DNA of 64,000 bases from Anodontia alba. Lineage: Eukaryota; Mollusca; Bivalvia; Lucinida; Lucinidae. The DNA lies in NCBI GenBank assembly GCA_964016985.1, contig OZ024836.1, positions 35,892,152 through 35,956,151 of the forward strand, given 5' to 3'. This document shows, piece by piece, positions 23,216-35,672 of this stretch (the first letter of the stretch is position 1; every line of letters starts with the position of its first letter). The notes under the pieces are model-generated. The model was given only the letters and a program-made list of their open reading frames with translations, searched no databases and was not told the DNA's origin. A program made the translations under genes and the position numbers.

Positions 23216-24315
23216 GAAGAATTTAGGAGGAGTATCTGAAGATATTTCTGTGAATATTTTCTTATCCATAAAAAACTTGTTGTGGGTATACTCATTAGAA
23301 GTGCCTCAAGGCTTCTAATCAATACCACAGCATATAAGGAGAAGTAAGAAATTATCATTGAATACTCCTCATTAACAGGTCCTCTGAATTATAGATCTTT
23401 TGATTGTTTATTAATGCTTTTCGTGCTGGGTAAAAATTAGTGGAGGAAGTATTTAAATATTTCTTAGTTTTACACAAAATAGGGATTGACATTTCATGCA
23501 TTTAAAGACAATTTGCATGAAATGTCAGTCCCTGAATTTTTTTTGGAGTGGGTGTTAAATTAGAAAATGTCACTAATTTAATTGTTGTTCACTGAATTTG
23601 TCCACTGCGCTGGATAAAGATTAGTAAATAATATAAAAAGAAAACAAAAAATAAAATTTAATAAGTACTGCATTTACCCTAAATATTCATACCTCTTTCT
23701 CCTTAGCATACTTACCTTAACTTTGTACAAATCCGTTTGACTGCCTGTTGATGTATCTAAAAATTGTTGAATGAAAGGCAAACAGTGTAGACCTTGCACT
23801 CAGATGCCATAATGTGCAAGGGCTGTATGCTAATAAACACCATATAGACCAGATAAATTCCCACATCATTGGGAATTGAACCAAGGACAGCACGAACAGC
23901 AGAAGACCTTTAAATACGATAACCAACTGGCCTATATCATGTGAAAAAGCCCAAATCTGCCCAGTCACTTTGATGATTACAAACTGATTGCAGCTGTAGT
24001 CGAACCAAGGACAGTATGAACAGCAAATGACCTTACTAACCAGCCAGAGGATTTGGCATTTCATACAAATTGTCTCCAGTAGAGACAATTTACAATACAC
24101 AAAATGTTAAATCCAGTTTTCTGAGGGAAAAATTAGAAAAATATCACCAATTAGCCCAGAGAGTGATAAAGATTAAAAGAAGACATAATTCAGAGAAAAT
24201 AATACTTGATATTTCATGTGAATCAATTCATATGAAATGTCAAGTCTTCTTTTCTCTGAAAGTTAAAAAAAATATATATTTCAAAGTGTCATCTGCTGTA
24301 GTTGAGATTAGAGCT
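23216..24315. other. No gene; several short palindromes
   Basis: Short inverted repeats occur at about 23290-23325 (ATTAGAAGTGCC...GGCTTCTAAT) and 23487-23527 (TGACATTTCATGCA...TGCATGAAATGTCA), and near 24212-24242. The 127-residue minus frame at 23717-24100 has no recognisable domain and lies across such relics. Confidence 0.4.
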
Positions 24316-24510
24316 TTAACCCTTGTCATGCTGAATAAATTAAGATGCCACACCTACTTCTAATTTCCAGCCAATCAGATTACTTGATCCGCCTTTTTGA
24401 TAGAAATTCACATATTTAAGGACAAACAGTGCAGATCCAGAAGCCAACTGATCTGGATCTACACTGTTTGCTAAGACAGGGCATGTCATGTTTAGCAAGA
24501 GATGGGTTAA
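24316..24510. mobile_element. piggyBac-like palindromic MITE, copy C
   Basis: TTAA at 24316-24319 and 24507-24510. The left end CCCTTGTCATGCTGAA is intact. The right end (TAGCAAGAGATGGG) has decayed. The core keeps GCAGATCCAG...GAAGCCAACTGATCTGGATC. Confidence 0.75.
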
Positions 24511-24769
24511 GGTTTAAATCACAAAACATCTTCCTTCAACTCCTGTCAAATTGATCCATGTTTTAATTAATATCTGACCACAATTTAGCCACCAAAAATG
24601 TTAGTTAAGAGAGTAATATTTTGCAATTTCAAAACCATAAACCCAGTGGACCCTTGTAATAAAGTCTGTCATATTTTAAGGTGGAAATGAACTGTATGTA
24701 GTTATATTGAAGTTGTGGAGAAATCATTTTGACGTGTTACTGTACCAATAATGAACTGACTGGAAATTA

Positions 24770-25150
24770 TACCCCCGGCATACAAAGTATGCCAAAGGGT
24801 ATATAGTTTTCGTCGGTTCTGTCCATCTCTTTGTCTGTCCATCTGTCCTTCATTGTTTCCTTCCATAATTCCATTCGTCCATCTGTGATTCTGTCTGTTA
24901 ACACTTGCTATTACTAACTTTTACTTCTAAGTTTCTTGATTACTTAGATCTCTGCAGCCACTGATCAAAAACTTTTCATATTTGGTATGGGGGTATCTGG
25001 GAGGGCTCTCTTACATTCTACATCTGAACCCTTGGGTCATGCCCTAGGGCGGGGCTAGAGGTCAGAATTTAGGACGCCTCAATAATTAAAGAAGTATATT
25101 GCAGTTTGTTTATACAAATTTCTTCTTAAAGAAGGATGGGCATCAGACAT
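24770..25150 (+). repeat. Hairpin-headed repeat element (CCCCCGGCATAC type)
   Basis: CCCCCGGCATAC-AAA-GTATGCC begins a segment with GGGTATATAGTTTTCGTCGG and repeated TCTGTCCATCTGTCC phrases, followed by a GTCATGCCCTAGGGCGGGGC stretch. It is the same general layout as the element at 21750 but unrelated in sequence. It abuts a DIRS end. Confidence 0.5.
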
Positions 25151-25170
25151 TCTAATTGAACATACATGTA

Positions 25171-25610
25171 CATTAACCTATAGATAATGTGCTATTCTAT
25201 TCTGTATTTCAAATCTTTTACAGAAAAAAATGACAGTTCAGTCGTCTTAAAGAGTCTTAATCCAGAAGGTCCCTCAGGCAGTTACCTGTGTGACGTCACT
25301 CTTCCAGCTCTTTCGATCATGTGTCTGTTTTTCTTTGGAACAAAGAAATTAACAGGATTTTTACCAGGTGAAAAAAAAAAATCTAATTTTCCTTTCTTTC
25401 CTCTGGTCTATTTTCTTATTTCCTGTTTTCTTATGTTCCTTGATCATTCTTTCCACAGAAGATTCTGTTATTTTTGTTAAATCCATTTTCAATTTCTTGT
25501 GAATTTTGATACTCAATTTACATATGTTTTTCGCGACTTTTGTATTTATCGTCACAACGGTCGTGTTTAGTATGAAAGTTGTGCATAATACAAGATATTT
25601 ATTTCATTTT
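25171..25610 (+). mobile_element. DIRS element A, left part (left terminal repeat and leader)
   Basis: CATTAACCTATAGATAATGTGCTATTC at 25171 and the following 200 bases match the left terminal repeat of DIRS B (29266 on), including CTGTGTGACGT. The similarity continues to TTTTTCGCGACTTTTG and ACAACGGTCGTGTTTA. It stops at 25610, where a HINE begins. The matching continuation (TTTTGTTCCAGGTTAT) is at 36661, so this element is split by 11 kb of later insertions. Confidence 0.75.
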
Positions 25611-28600
25611 TAGCTCACCTGAGCTATGCTCAGGATGAGCTATTGTGATCACTTTTTGTCCGTAAGCCGTTGTCCGTCCGTCCGTCCTTTAACATTTTCA
25701 AACAATTTCTCCTCTGAAGCCGCTTAGCCAATTTTGCTCAAATTTCATATGGAGCCTCCTTAGGGTGGGGGAATGAAAGATTGCTAAAATGGTTGTGGTC
25801 CATTGACCAAGATGGCCGCCATGCCCATATATGGTAAAACCTTAAAAAAATCTTCTTCTCCAGAACGAGGATGCCTTGGGGCTGAATCTTTGCACGAATT
25901 ATCGGGGACGGAAGTCTACCAAAATTGCTAAAAGAATTGTCTTACAATGACATTTGAACTTTTTACGGCAAGGTCAAGTTTGCTTCCCCAAGCATTTGTA
26001 TGAGCCCATACATTTGAATGGGAAAATTATTGAGAATTTCAAACGACTTCTCCTCTGAAGCCTCTGAGCCAATTTTGCTCAGATTTCATGTGTAGCTACC
26101 TTAGGGTGGGGAAACAAAAGATTGCTAAAATTGTCACGGTCCGTGGACCAAGATGGCCACCATGCCCATATATGGTAAAAACCTATAAAAATCTTCTCCT
26201 CCAGAACAGAGAATGCTTTGGGGCTGAATCTTTGCACAAATCATTGGGGACGAGAGGTTTACCAATGTTGCTAAAAGAATTGTCGTTTGTTGACATTTGA
26301 CCTTTTTATGGCAAGGTCAAATTTGCTTCCCTATGCATTTGTACGAGTCCCATACATTTGAATAGGAAAACTGTTGAGAATTTCAAAGGACTTCTCCTCT
26401 GAAGCCACTGAGCCAAATTTGCTGAAATTTCCTGCTCACCTGAGCAGGAAGTGCTCATGATGAGTTATTGTGGTCAGTCAATATCCGTCATGGGTTGTCC
26501 GTTGTGCGTTGTCTGTCGTGCGGCATCAACAATTGCTTTAAAAGCCTACTTATTCTGTGCCCCTAGGCCAATTGACTCGATACTTGGTAGGAAGCGTCTG
26601 GGTGACTTGTAGATCAAAAATAGCTAAAATTGTACCGATAGGAAATCCAAGATGGCCGCCATGCCCGCCATCTCAAAAATCTATTTTTCGCTTCTTCTCC
26701 AGAACATAAAGGCCAATTGACTCAAAATTTGCTAGGAAGCATCAGGGTGACTTGTAGATCAAAAATAGCTAAAATCATGCCGAAAGGAAATCTAAGATGG
26801 CCGCCATCTTGAAAATCTATTTTTCGCTTCTATTCCTAAACCCAAAAGCCAGTTGACTCCAAACTTGGGAGAAGTATTGAGGTGACATAGATCAAAAATA
26901 GCTAAAATCGTGCTGATCGGAAATCCCAAGATGGCGGCCATGGCAGCCATCTTCGAAAATCTATTTTTCGCTTCGTCTACTGAACCCAAAGGCCAGTTGA
27001 CTCAAAACTTGATAGGAAGCATTGGGATGACTTGTAGATCAAAAATAACTAAAATCGTGCCAATTGTAAATCCAAGATGGCCACCATGGCAGCCATCTTG
27101 AAAATCTATTTTTCGCTTCTTCTCCTAAACCCAAAAGTCAGTTGACTCGAAACCTAGTTAGGAAGCATCAAGGTGACTTGTAGATCAAAAATAGCTAAAA
27201 TCGTTCCGATCGGAAATCCAAGATGGCCGCCATCTTGAAAATCTATTTTTCATTTCTTCTCCTGAACCGAAAGGTCAATTGACTCAAAACTTGGTAGGAG
27301 GCATTGGGGTGACTTGTAGATAAAAATAGCTTAAATCATGCCCAGTATAAATCCAAGATGGCCCCCGAATGCTTCTTATCTAGTTTAAAGTCAAACTTGG
27401 TAGGAAGCATCTTGAAAATCTATTTTTCGCTTCTTCTTCTAAACCCAAATGCCAATTGAATCGAAACTTGTTAGGAAATATTGTGTTGACTTGTAGATCA
27501 AAAATTGTTCCAATCGGAAATCCAAGATGGCTGCCATTTCTGCCATCTTGAAAATCTATTTTTCACTTCATTTCCTGAACCAAAGGCCAAATGACTCCAA
27601 ACTTTGTAGGAACTATCAGGGTGTCTTGTAGATCAAAAATAGCTAAAATCCTGCTGATGAGAAAATCCAAGATGGTCGCCATAGTGGCCATCTTTTTTTC
27701 GCTTCTTCTCTTAAACCCAAGACCCAATTGACTTGAAACTTGGTAGGAAGTATCGGAGTGACTTATAGATAAAAAATGGCTAAAATCTTCCGATTGGAAA
27801 TCCATGATGGTGGCCATCTTGAAAATCTATTTTTCACTTCTTCTTCTGAACTGAAAGGCTTTTTGACTTTGAACTACAGTGTAGGTAGGAAGCATCAGGG
27901 TGACCTGTAGATCAAAAATAGCTAAAATCCTCCCCATCAGAAATCCAAGATGGCCGCCATGGCAGCCATCTTGAAAATCTATTTTCGCTTCTTCTCCTGA
28001 ACTGAAAGGCCATTTGACTCGAAACTTGGTAGGAAGCATTGGGGTGACTTGTAGATCTAAAATTGCTTAAATTATTAGGATTGGATATCCAGGATGGCCG
28101 CCATGGCGTTCATCTTGAAACTTTTTTTTTTCGCTTATTTTCCTGAACCCAAGGGCCAGTTGATTTGAAAATTGGTAGGAAGCATCGGGATGACTTGTAG
28201 ATATAAAAATAGCTAAAATAGTTCCAATCGGAAATCCAAGATGGTGGCCATCTTGAAAATCTATTTTTCCCTCCTCTTTTGAACTGAAAGGCCAGTTGAC
28301 TCAACACTTGGTAGGAAGCATTGGGGTGACTTGCAGATAAAAAATTGCTCAAATTGTTGCGATAAGAAATCCCAAATTGCGGCCATGGCATCCATCTTGA
28401 AAATCTGTTTTGAACTTTTTCCCTGAACCAAAAGGGCAGTTGACTCAAAGTTCATTGGAAGTATCGAGGTGACTTGTAGATCAGCAGTAGCTAAAATCAT
28501 TCTGATTGGAAATCTAAAATGGCTGACATCTTGTTTATGTTTATTGTATTTCCCTGTCACTGAGCTGTTAATATGTATAAAATCTTCTTCAGAAACCACT

Positions 28601-28837
28601 TAGCCATCAAATTTCACATTGATTCTACTATTAAAATGTAATTGAGAGTTTGTTCAAATGATCACGCTCCATTGACTGTCATGCCATATATATTCTTCTT
28701 CAAAGTTAAGAACTGCTTAAATGATTATCTTTTCATTAGTTGCGATGACAGGATTGGAAAAATGTTGCATAACATCTGCATATCTGCAGTGGCTATGTCA
28801 CTCAGGTGAGCGACCTGTGGCCCGTGGGCCTCTTGTT
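25611..28837 (+). mobile_element. HINE/pearl-like element 1, with two unit types
   Basis: The 5' end TAGCTCACCTGAGC is followed by the hairpin CCTGAGC-TAT-GCTCAGG and GATGAGCTATTGTGATCAC. The first core uses units of about 360-410 bp (TCTGAAGCCGCTGAGCCAATTTTGCTCAAATTTCAT). At about 26432 a second 5'-type segment (GCTCACCTGAGCAGGAAGTGCTCATGATGAG) appears, followed by some 14 units of about 140 bp containing CTTGGTAGGAAGCAT, GTGACTTGTAGATCAAAAATAGCTAAAAT and CCAAGATGGCCGCCAT. The 3' end is CTCAGGTGAGCG then the palindrome GGCCCGTGGGCC and TCTTGTT. No protein is encoded. The frames in both strands are repeat translations. Confidence 0.7.
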
Positions 28838-29265
28838 AGCTCGCCTGAACAACGTTCGGGAAGAGCTTTTGTACTACCCCAGGCGTCGGAGTTGGCGTCC
28901 ACAAATGTTAAAGTTTTTGTTAACGTTTTTAAGACCTCATTATTTCCTAACCTCATCACCGATTTGATTCATCTTTGGTATGGTGATACATATTGGTCCA
29001 AAATTTTGAGCAGTACCATCCCCACCACTCTAGGTCATGTCAAGGTCAAGGTCACAGACTTAGAATTTTCATGTTAAAATTTTATGTCTAAGTATGTTAA
29101 AGTTTTCGTTAAAGTTTTTAAGACCTCATTATTTCCTAACCCTAACACCTATTTGATTCATCTTTGGTATAGTGATACATATTGGTCCAAAATTTTGTGC
29201 AGTACCATCCCCACCACTCTAGGTCATGTCTAGGTCAAGGTCACAGACTTAGAATTTTAACTTCA

Positions 29266-29446
29266 TAATACATTAACCTATAGATAATGTGCTATTCTCT
29301 TCTGTTTTCACACCTTCCGCAGAAAAAATGACCTTTCAGTCGTTAATTAAAGTCTTAAACCAGAAGGTCCCTTAGGCAGTTACCTGTGTGACGTAACTCT
29401 TCCCGCTCAATTGACCACGTGTCAGTTTCTTTTCTGTGGACAAAGA
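29266..29446 (+). repeat. Left inverted terminal repeat of DIRS B
   Basis: Starts AACTTCATAATACATTAACC and runs through CTTTCAGTCGTTAATTAAAG to GTCAGTTTCTTT. It is the near-identical reverse complement of 35462-35640. Confidence 0.8.
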
Positions 29447-29939
29447 AATTCAACAAGGATTATTTACCTGTGATAGAAATTTGGATTATTTCTTTCCTCA
29501 CGGATAAATTTATGTATCCTTGTTTTTCTTTTGTTTATTTATCACTCCTTTCACTTTCTGTGTTATTATTTAAAATTTTCAATTTTCGATTTCATGTATT
29601 TTTTGACTGGTCTTTTTCCACATGCGTTTTCGCGACTCTCGCTATTCGGCACAACGCTCGTGCGCGATCGGTTCGACAGTCGTGTTTATATATGCAGAAT
29701 ATATGCAGAATATTTTTGTTCTTTTCGTTCCAGGTTATTCAGCAATTACGATATGTTTTTCCTGGACTTTTATTTGCAGAGATCATGGTGGAGAAGCTGA
29801 TTGTAAAGAACTTGTCAACCCTTGATGGTTATAAGACAATTCTTTACTGATGGGAGCCCCACCCCATATGGCTATACTGCCGGGGTAAGACCCATCAAGG
29901 TGGCATCTTTGGGTACTTAGTATCCGATAAAGTTTAAGT

Positions 29940-31030
29940 CCACCAGTCACCAGTCATCCAGTCATCCAGGCACCAGTCAACCAGGCACCAGTCAATCAGC
30001 TTCACCAGTCACCAGTCAATCAGATGCCAGTCAACCAAGCACCAGTCACCAGTCATCCAGGTGCCAGTCAACCAGGCACCAGTCACCAGTCAACCAGTCA
30101 CCAGTCACAGGTCAACCAGGCACCAGTCAACTAGTCTCCAGTCAATAATTTAATTATTTTCTGGAAAGACTTAGTTTTTGACATATTTCACCGGACAAAA
30201 TAGTCACGTATACTAACTTCCGGTCATTATGTCTAATTATTAAACATTTTTTCACTGGGCAAAGTGTCAGTAATATTTCTGATACTTATACCCGGTCATA
30301 TTATTATATTATTTCTGATTTTTCACCAGGCAAACTTTTACAGAAAGTGTCTGGTCAATTTTTGCCAAATAATTAATTATCTTCGGGAAAAAGTTTCGAA
30401 TACTTGTGCCCGCTCAGTTTTCATATATAATCTCCCTTTTTCATCAGACTAGAGTTACGAATACTACTATCTGATCAATTTGTCAAATTACTTGTAACTT
30501 TACCGGGCAACAGTTACGAATACTAGTGTCCGGTCATTATGTCGGGTAACTAGTGTCAAAATAATGATCACTAATTCCCGAACAATCTATTATCGTTCAT
30601 AGAGCTCCATTCACGTTTAAGTCAATGGATATAGGTTATTAAGTGAAATACATAATAACTTTTTATACAAAAAAATTCTGTACAGTCTTTCCCGAATCAG
30701 ACTAAATCTTTAATATTCCATTGACTTATTATAGGTGTGTAATTCCATTAATATTTTAAATTAACTTATGTTTTATCTCTTTTATCCGCTAGAAAGAGTT
30801 AAACTTCCGACTATAACAAAATTCTTACCGGGTAGCAGTTCGTAGACTAGTGCCAGGTCATTCAAATTATGTTTTATCTCTTTAATTTGCTAGAAAGCGG
30901 TTAAATTCCAGCTCTAACGAAAATTTCATCGGGAGGCACTTCGTAGAGTAGTGCCAGGTCATTATAACGAAATTCCACCGGGCAGTAGTTTCGTAGACTT
31001 TGTGTCGGATTACTAGTGTCCGAGTAGTAG
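29940..31030. repeat. CCAGTCA-type short tandem array decaying to the right
   Basis: 29942-30140 is a dense array of CCAGTCACCAGTCAACCAGG variants. Further right, spaced and diverged forms continue (CACCGGACAAAATAGTC, CCGGTCATTATGTC, ACCGGGCAACAGTTACGAAT, TAGTGCCAGGTCATT) to about 31030. The same array occurs in DIRS A at 36905-37560, so it belongs to the interior of this DIRS family. Confidence 0.6.
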
Positions 31031-34000
31031 TCAGTAGTACTCGCTCAACATATATTTATTTATTAACCACTATAGACATGTATAGTCTTGGATTATAGGT
31101 TATTGAATGACAGCGATGGGTTCTAATACCTAGTAGCCATTTATATTGTTGAATTCTGTCCAGTCACTTTTGAACTTGACTTAAATTCTGTATATATATA
31201 TTTATTTTTGAAAATGAATTAAGAATTATCGGTTACGATCAAATTCGCAATTCATTCACTAAGTGTAGAAGATACTTCCAGCTATAATTATATCTCTTTT
31301 ATTGGCTACAAAGAGATTAACTTCTTACATATTCACCTTATTCGGCTCTAGGGCAAAGGTGAACTATAAAACTATCGTTATTTATAAGAAGAAAAATATA
31401 CACGAAATCTAAAAATTTTCTTCTTTCCTCCCCTTTCTTCTACATGCTCCGATATGTAATCAGCATGTAATCTAAGGAGTAAATTGAAAAAAAGTAGCAA
31501 TCTATCTTTTCTACTTTCTATTAATTTTTCATTCTTAAGGTATCGGAAATTTACACCAACCAGATAAATAAATTAACAGTTTATTTATTTATTCGCTACC
31601 TCTCTAGATTACTACGATTTAAAATTCTAGTTGAGGTACATATTTTCCTTTTGCCTTTTCTACATGGAAAATAGTTGATCCGATAAGCTATTATTCTATT
31701 TTATACTATCTTTTGATTGATTATATAAGAGTCTAGGTCAGTCGTGCTCTGTCTAAACTCTGCTATGAAATAATAAACAAGAAAAAAATCTTATATTTAG
31801 GCATAGATATAATTCGATACGTTCTTTACTTTGCCTGTTTTATTTTTTCTTCTGGATCATTTAAGACTACGATAGCAATATACCAGATATTTTTGCCTCA
31901 GTAAGAATCTATTACGCCGAAGATTCTTCATATTGGAATAATAATTTTATTATGATTATAATTTCTAGACCCAATTAATCCTCATATATTATAGGTCTAC
32001 TTTATCTTATTGAGGAATAGTTTTGCTTCGACTAGCTCTATACCTCTAATATTTTATTTATAACTAGAGTCCATGTCAATCAAAATTTTCTTGCACTTTG
32101 GTATTGACAATGGATACATATTTAGTAAAGGCATTAATTATTCAGTACGTGACAGATTATTATTGCCTAAATTAGATATTATATACAATACTTTCCTTTT
32201 GATATTTTGTTTTATTGACTTTGTAACTATTCAGAAACTGCCAAAGTCAATCATTTCCTTCCTCTAAACTTACCGAAGCTCTAGATTATGTTGATATATA
32301 TTTTTGATATATGCTTAGAGGTTAATTAACGAGAGTTTACCTCATAATAGCAGATATTATTATATTTATATTAATCAATCTATAGTCTAGGCTTAGACAA
32401 AAGGGAAAACATCCTTAATTACGAGCCGGTAAAGAATTAAGACACACTTAATTATCTCTTTACCCCTTCTTTATGTTTACATTCGTTAAAGGGATCATAG
32501 TAATTCTCGCTAAGAGTTCAAGTTCAGTTTGCGAATAATGTAAAGATTAATATCTTGATTTCCAGTCTGCATCAAAAATGGTCTATATATATAGATAAAT
32601 ATCTTTTCCGAAACGGGATATTTATTTATTTTTCCACACAATAAGTCATTTCAAGACGTCGATGATTTTGAAATGCACTGCTTCAATTTATAGTATAAAA
32701 TATGTTTATATTAACTTCACAACTTAGTAAGTGCTGCACCTACGTTCCTGGTCAGATCGTACTTTTGTGATACGTTTTTGAACATACTGAAAGTTTTTTC
32801 TCCGATTATACATTCGGTAAATAAACTTTCGAGTAGTATTTATGCTTTTAAACATTCAGATTATTTGATAATTGTTGGAGATAATATATTATACCGATAT
32901 TTATATATCTATCTTCATTATTTATCTTTCTCATCTTACTTTAAATTAGATTGACCTTCTCGCTACGTTCCAGGTTTAAATCTGGCTAACATTGTGGACC
33001 AGTCACTTTTTTATTTCCTAAACAATATTTTAACATTTTTCTCAGTATTCAGAGCATAACGACTTCATGAATACTTGGAAATAATTCAATTCTACGCTTG
33101 TTAAACTAAGCCTAAAACAAGCCCTAGTTTTTTAGAATGGATATTATCCTTCGATTCAGTTCATGGAGATACATCCTTTTAGATCCCATTATCTCTATTT
33201 CAATCATACAAAATTCTAATGACTAAGTACTCTTTTTCTACGTACGAATACAGAATATCGAGTCACTGTTGCTGCATATTGGTTAAAGATTAAACAAATT
33301 TTATCTTAAACCTATATGACATTAAATTAATTATTATCTCTTTCATATACATGTTTTTTACCCTTCCGTCAGGGATCTTGGTAATAATATTATTACTCTC
33401 TATGGTTTACGCATAGATCTCGAGAGTATATATATGTATTTTCTTCCTGAATTCATTTGCGAGTACGTAATTTGATATTTCAGGAATTACCAATTATGCA
33501 GACATAGATTTTATTCTATTAATATTCAATTCTAAAAATTTGATTGAATGTTTATCTATAAAATTTCTGGGCAGTAATTTTATAGAGAGTTATATGTTTA
33601 ATAATTCCTTGCTTAATAAATAGTTACGCTTAACCTATTATTTATAGCAGGAATTTTGTTCTGTAGTATAATTTTAATTTAGTATTCATATATTTCTTAC
33701 TATTCCTAAATATGCGTATAGAATAATAATACTATCTCTTAACTTATAAATTAAGTGTTTTTTGAGATTATTAATCAGTATTATTGTATAATCTTTCTTC
33801 AGAGATTATCACACTATTACTTTTTCTCTGAGTCCTTCTCTTTTTATGAACATTTTGATTCGTATCAAAGTGGATTTTTTAACATTTCTTGATTTCCATG
33901 ATTATTTACTCAGGAGTACTTTTCATGGCAATCTTCTGGTATAGAAAGATTCTATCCAGCTTATTTATTATTGCTTAATCTTATCAATACGGTAAGATTT

Positions 34001-34650
34001 AGCCAAACTATGACCGTCTTACAGTTTGCTGCGATCAACCTTATTCTTATCTCTCTTATTCTCTGTCAAACTCTTAAGTTATGATGTTGACAGTTTATTC
34101 TTTATTATTTTGTCAGGACATCAAATGCTTTTATATGTCTATGACAAAACTAATTATCAATGGTTTAGGTTGTTTTTTCTTCCCAGCAGTTATATGCAAA
34201 CTCTGTATTATTTTATTGCTTGACTAAAATTCGTAATACAATTAGTCTAGCAATAGTTTTAACCATTATGTTTGTCTATACCTTTTTCTTCTGATGGATA
34301 ACTTAGTTATAGTTAAGTTAACTCCATCTACTTTTATTATCTCCCCTTCTTTAATTTGATCAAAGGGAAATAATTACATATTATGGTTATTTTAAGTCTG
34401 TGTCTGTTCATCCGAAACTGTTCTGTCGCTCCAATTAACAGAATCAAATTAGTTTATAATTCTAATAGCTTAGACTATTACAATTACATAGCTTCACATA
34501 TCTAGAATTTTATCCAAAATATCTACATATGTCAGTTATCTATAGGAAACTCCACCGAGTAGACTTTTCCTTATTTTTTCAAGACCCTACATAGACTACT
34601 TACAGTGTATGGTCTTGGCTTTTTGTTTTACAAATTTTGTTTTGAAAATA
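31031..34650. other. AT-rich non-coding interior of DIRS B
   Basis: Strongly AT-rich with no frame above 65 residues and no recognisable motif. Bases near 31100-31160 resemble DIRS A near 37563-37625 (GCGAT-GGTT, GTAGCCA, GAATTCTGT-CA), supporting a shared interior. Nothing else identified. Confidence 0.5.
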
Positions 34651-34667
34651 TTTCTATATTCCTAGCT

Positions 34668-34951
34668 GGGGTGGTCGGGTGGTGCGAAGGTGCTGTGTAT
34701 CTTACATCACTGGGGCGTCCAGCTGATATTGGCTTACAGTTGGGCAAGGCCTGCTATCCTTGTAGTGGGTAAGGGTAGAGGGGGAATGTTTTTATTTCTT
34801 CTGTTTCTTCACTTTCATTCCTGTTCCTCTTTCTTCCCTGTCCCTCTCTTTCATCTCCTCTACTCTCTCTTCTTTTTTCTCCCTTTCTCTGGGAGATGAC
34901 ACAAAATGACCCTCAAGGGTTGACGTGTCGTTAAACCCCAACACAATCAAA
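34668..34951 (+). mobile_element. SINE-like retroposon family 1, copy 2
   Basis: Perfect 15-bp target duplication TCTATATTCCTAGCT at 34653-34667 and 34952-34966. It starts GGGGTGGTCGGGTGGTGCGAAGG, has the CT-rich middle and ends GTTAAACCCCAACACAATCAA. The site lies in the AT-rich interior of DIRS B, so it is later than that insertion. Confidence 0.9.
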
Positions 34952-35299
34952 TCTATATTCCTAGCTTACTTTGCGATGGAATATTTATGTCTCAATGACT
35001 CCCTTTGCTTTTTGAAGCCAATTGTTGTTTCCCAAAAAGAAAAAAAAGAGGGGGGTGGGGGCAATGTTAGGTCTCTGAGACTTAAGAACTGGCTTCCTCT
35101 AGAGTCTACTATTATATATAAGGTTGTTAGATCATAACACCTTAAAGATATGCTATTTTGTGAATCTAGATCATTCTTTCTATTAAATATAGAATTAGAA
35201 TGTATCTGATTCCTTTGAGTTTCCTGAGTCTTAACCAGAAGTGGTGAGATATTATTGGTGTTAGAATTAGGAGAGCACCTCCCTCCTATTCTGCAAATT

Positions 35300-35398
35300 C
35301 TAGCACATTATCTATAGGTTAATGTATTATGAAGTTAAAATGAAGTTTTTTAAAAGTAAAACATATTTTAACGAGTAATACTTAACCTATAGATAATC
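35300..35398 (+). repeat. Internal complementary region of DIRS B
   Basis: 35300-35337 is complementary to the extreme left end (AACTTCATAATACATTAA...), and 35338-35398 is complementary to the extreme right end (...TTACTTTTAAAAAACTTCAT). Such a joined copy of both outer ends is diagnostic of DIRS elements and is thought to template a circular intermediate. Confidence 0.75.
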
Positions 35399-35461
35399 AA
35401 TTATCTCCCTCCACCCACCCTCGCTTATCTCTCCTAATTGTGTCTATTGTTTTACACATAA

Positions 35462-35672
35462 AAGAAACTGACACGTGGTCAATTGAGCGGGAAGAGTTAC
35501 GTCACACAGGTAACTGCCTAAGGGACCTTCTGGTTTAAGACTTTAATTAACGACTGAAAGGTCGTTTTTTCTGTGGAAGGTGTGAAAACAGAAGAGAATA
35601 GCACATTATCTATAGGTTAAGTATTACTCGTTAAAATATGTTTTACTTTTAAAAAACTTCATTTTCATGTTA
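35462..35672 (-). repeat. Right inverted terminal repeat of DIRS B
   Basis: Reverse complement of the left repeat, with an extra outer segment GTATTACTCGTTAAAATATG...AAAAAACTTCATTTT that is mirrored in the internal complementary region. Confidence 0.8.

Larger units (their letters stand above)
29263..35672 (+). mobile_element. DIRS element B, 6.4 kb, apparently non-autonomous
   Basis: The sequence joins cleanly inside a HINE unit: CTTAGAATTTT on the left and CATGTTAAAATTTTATG on the right are adjacent in other units. It has left and right inverted terminal repeats and an internal complementary region, the DIRS hallmark. The left interior matches DIRS A. About 4.5 kb of AT-rich sequence (30.2-34.6 kb) has no frame above about 70 residues and no gag, RT, RNase H or recombinase motif. 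The terminal repeats differ at only two visible positions over about 150 bases, so the insertion looks recent despite the lack of genes. It presumably moves using proteins of a coding relative such as DIRS C. Confidence 0.75.

Noticed and set aside
24070..24363. 97-residue frame across 24070-24363
   Set aside because: It ends inside a MITE and overlaps palindromes. No family signature.
26792..28599. Series of 60-118 residue frames with FSRWPPSW / DFQDGCHGGHLGF phrases
   Set aside because: They are translations of the AAGATGGCCGCCAT array units, found in several frames and both strands, with no start or domain conservation.
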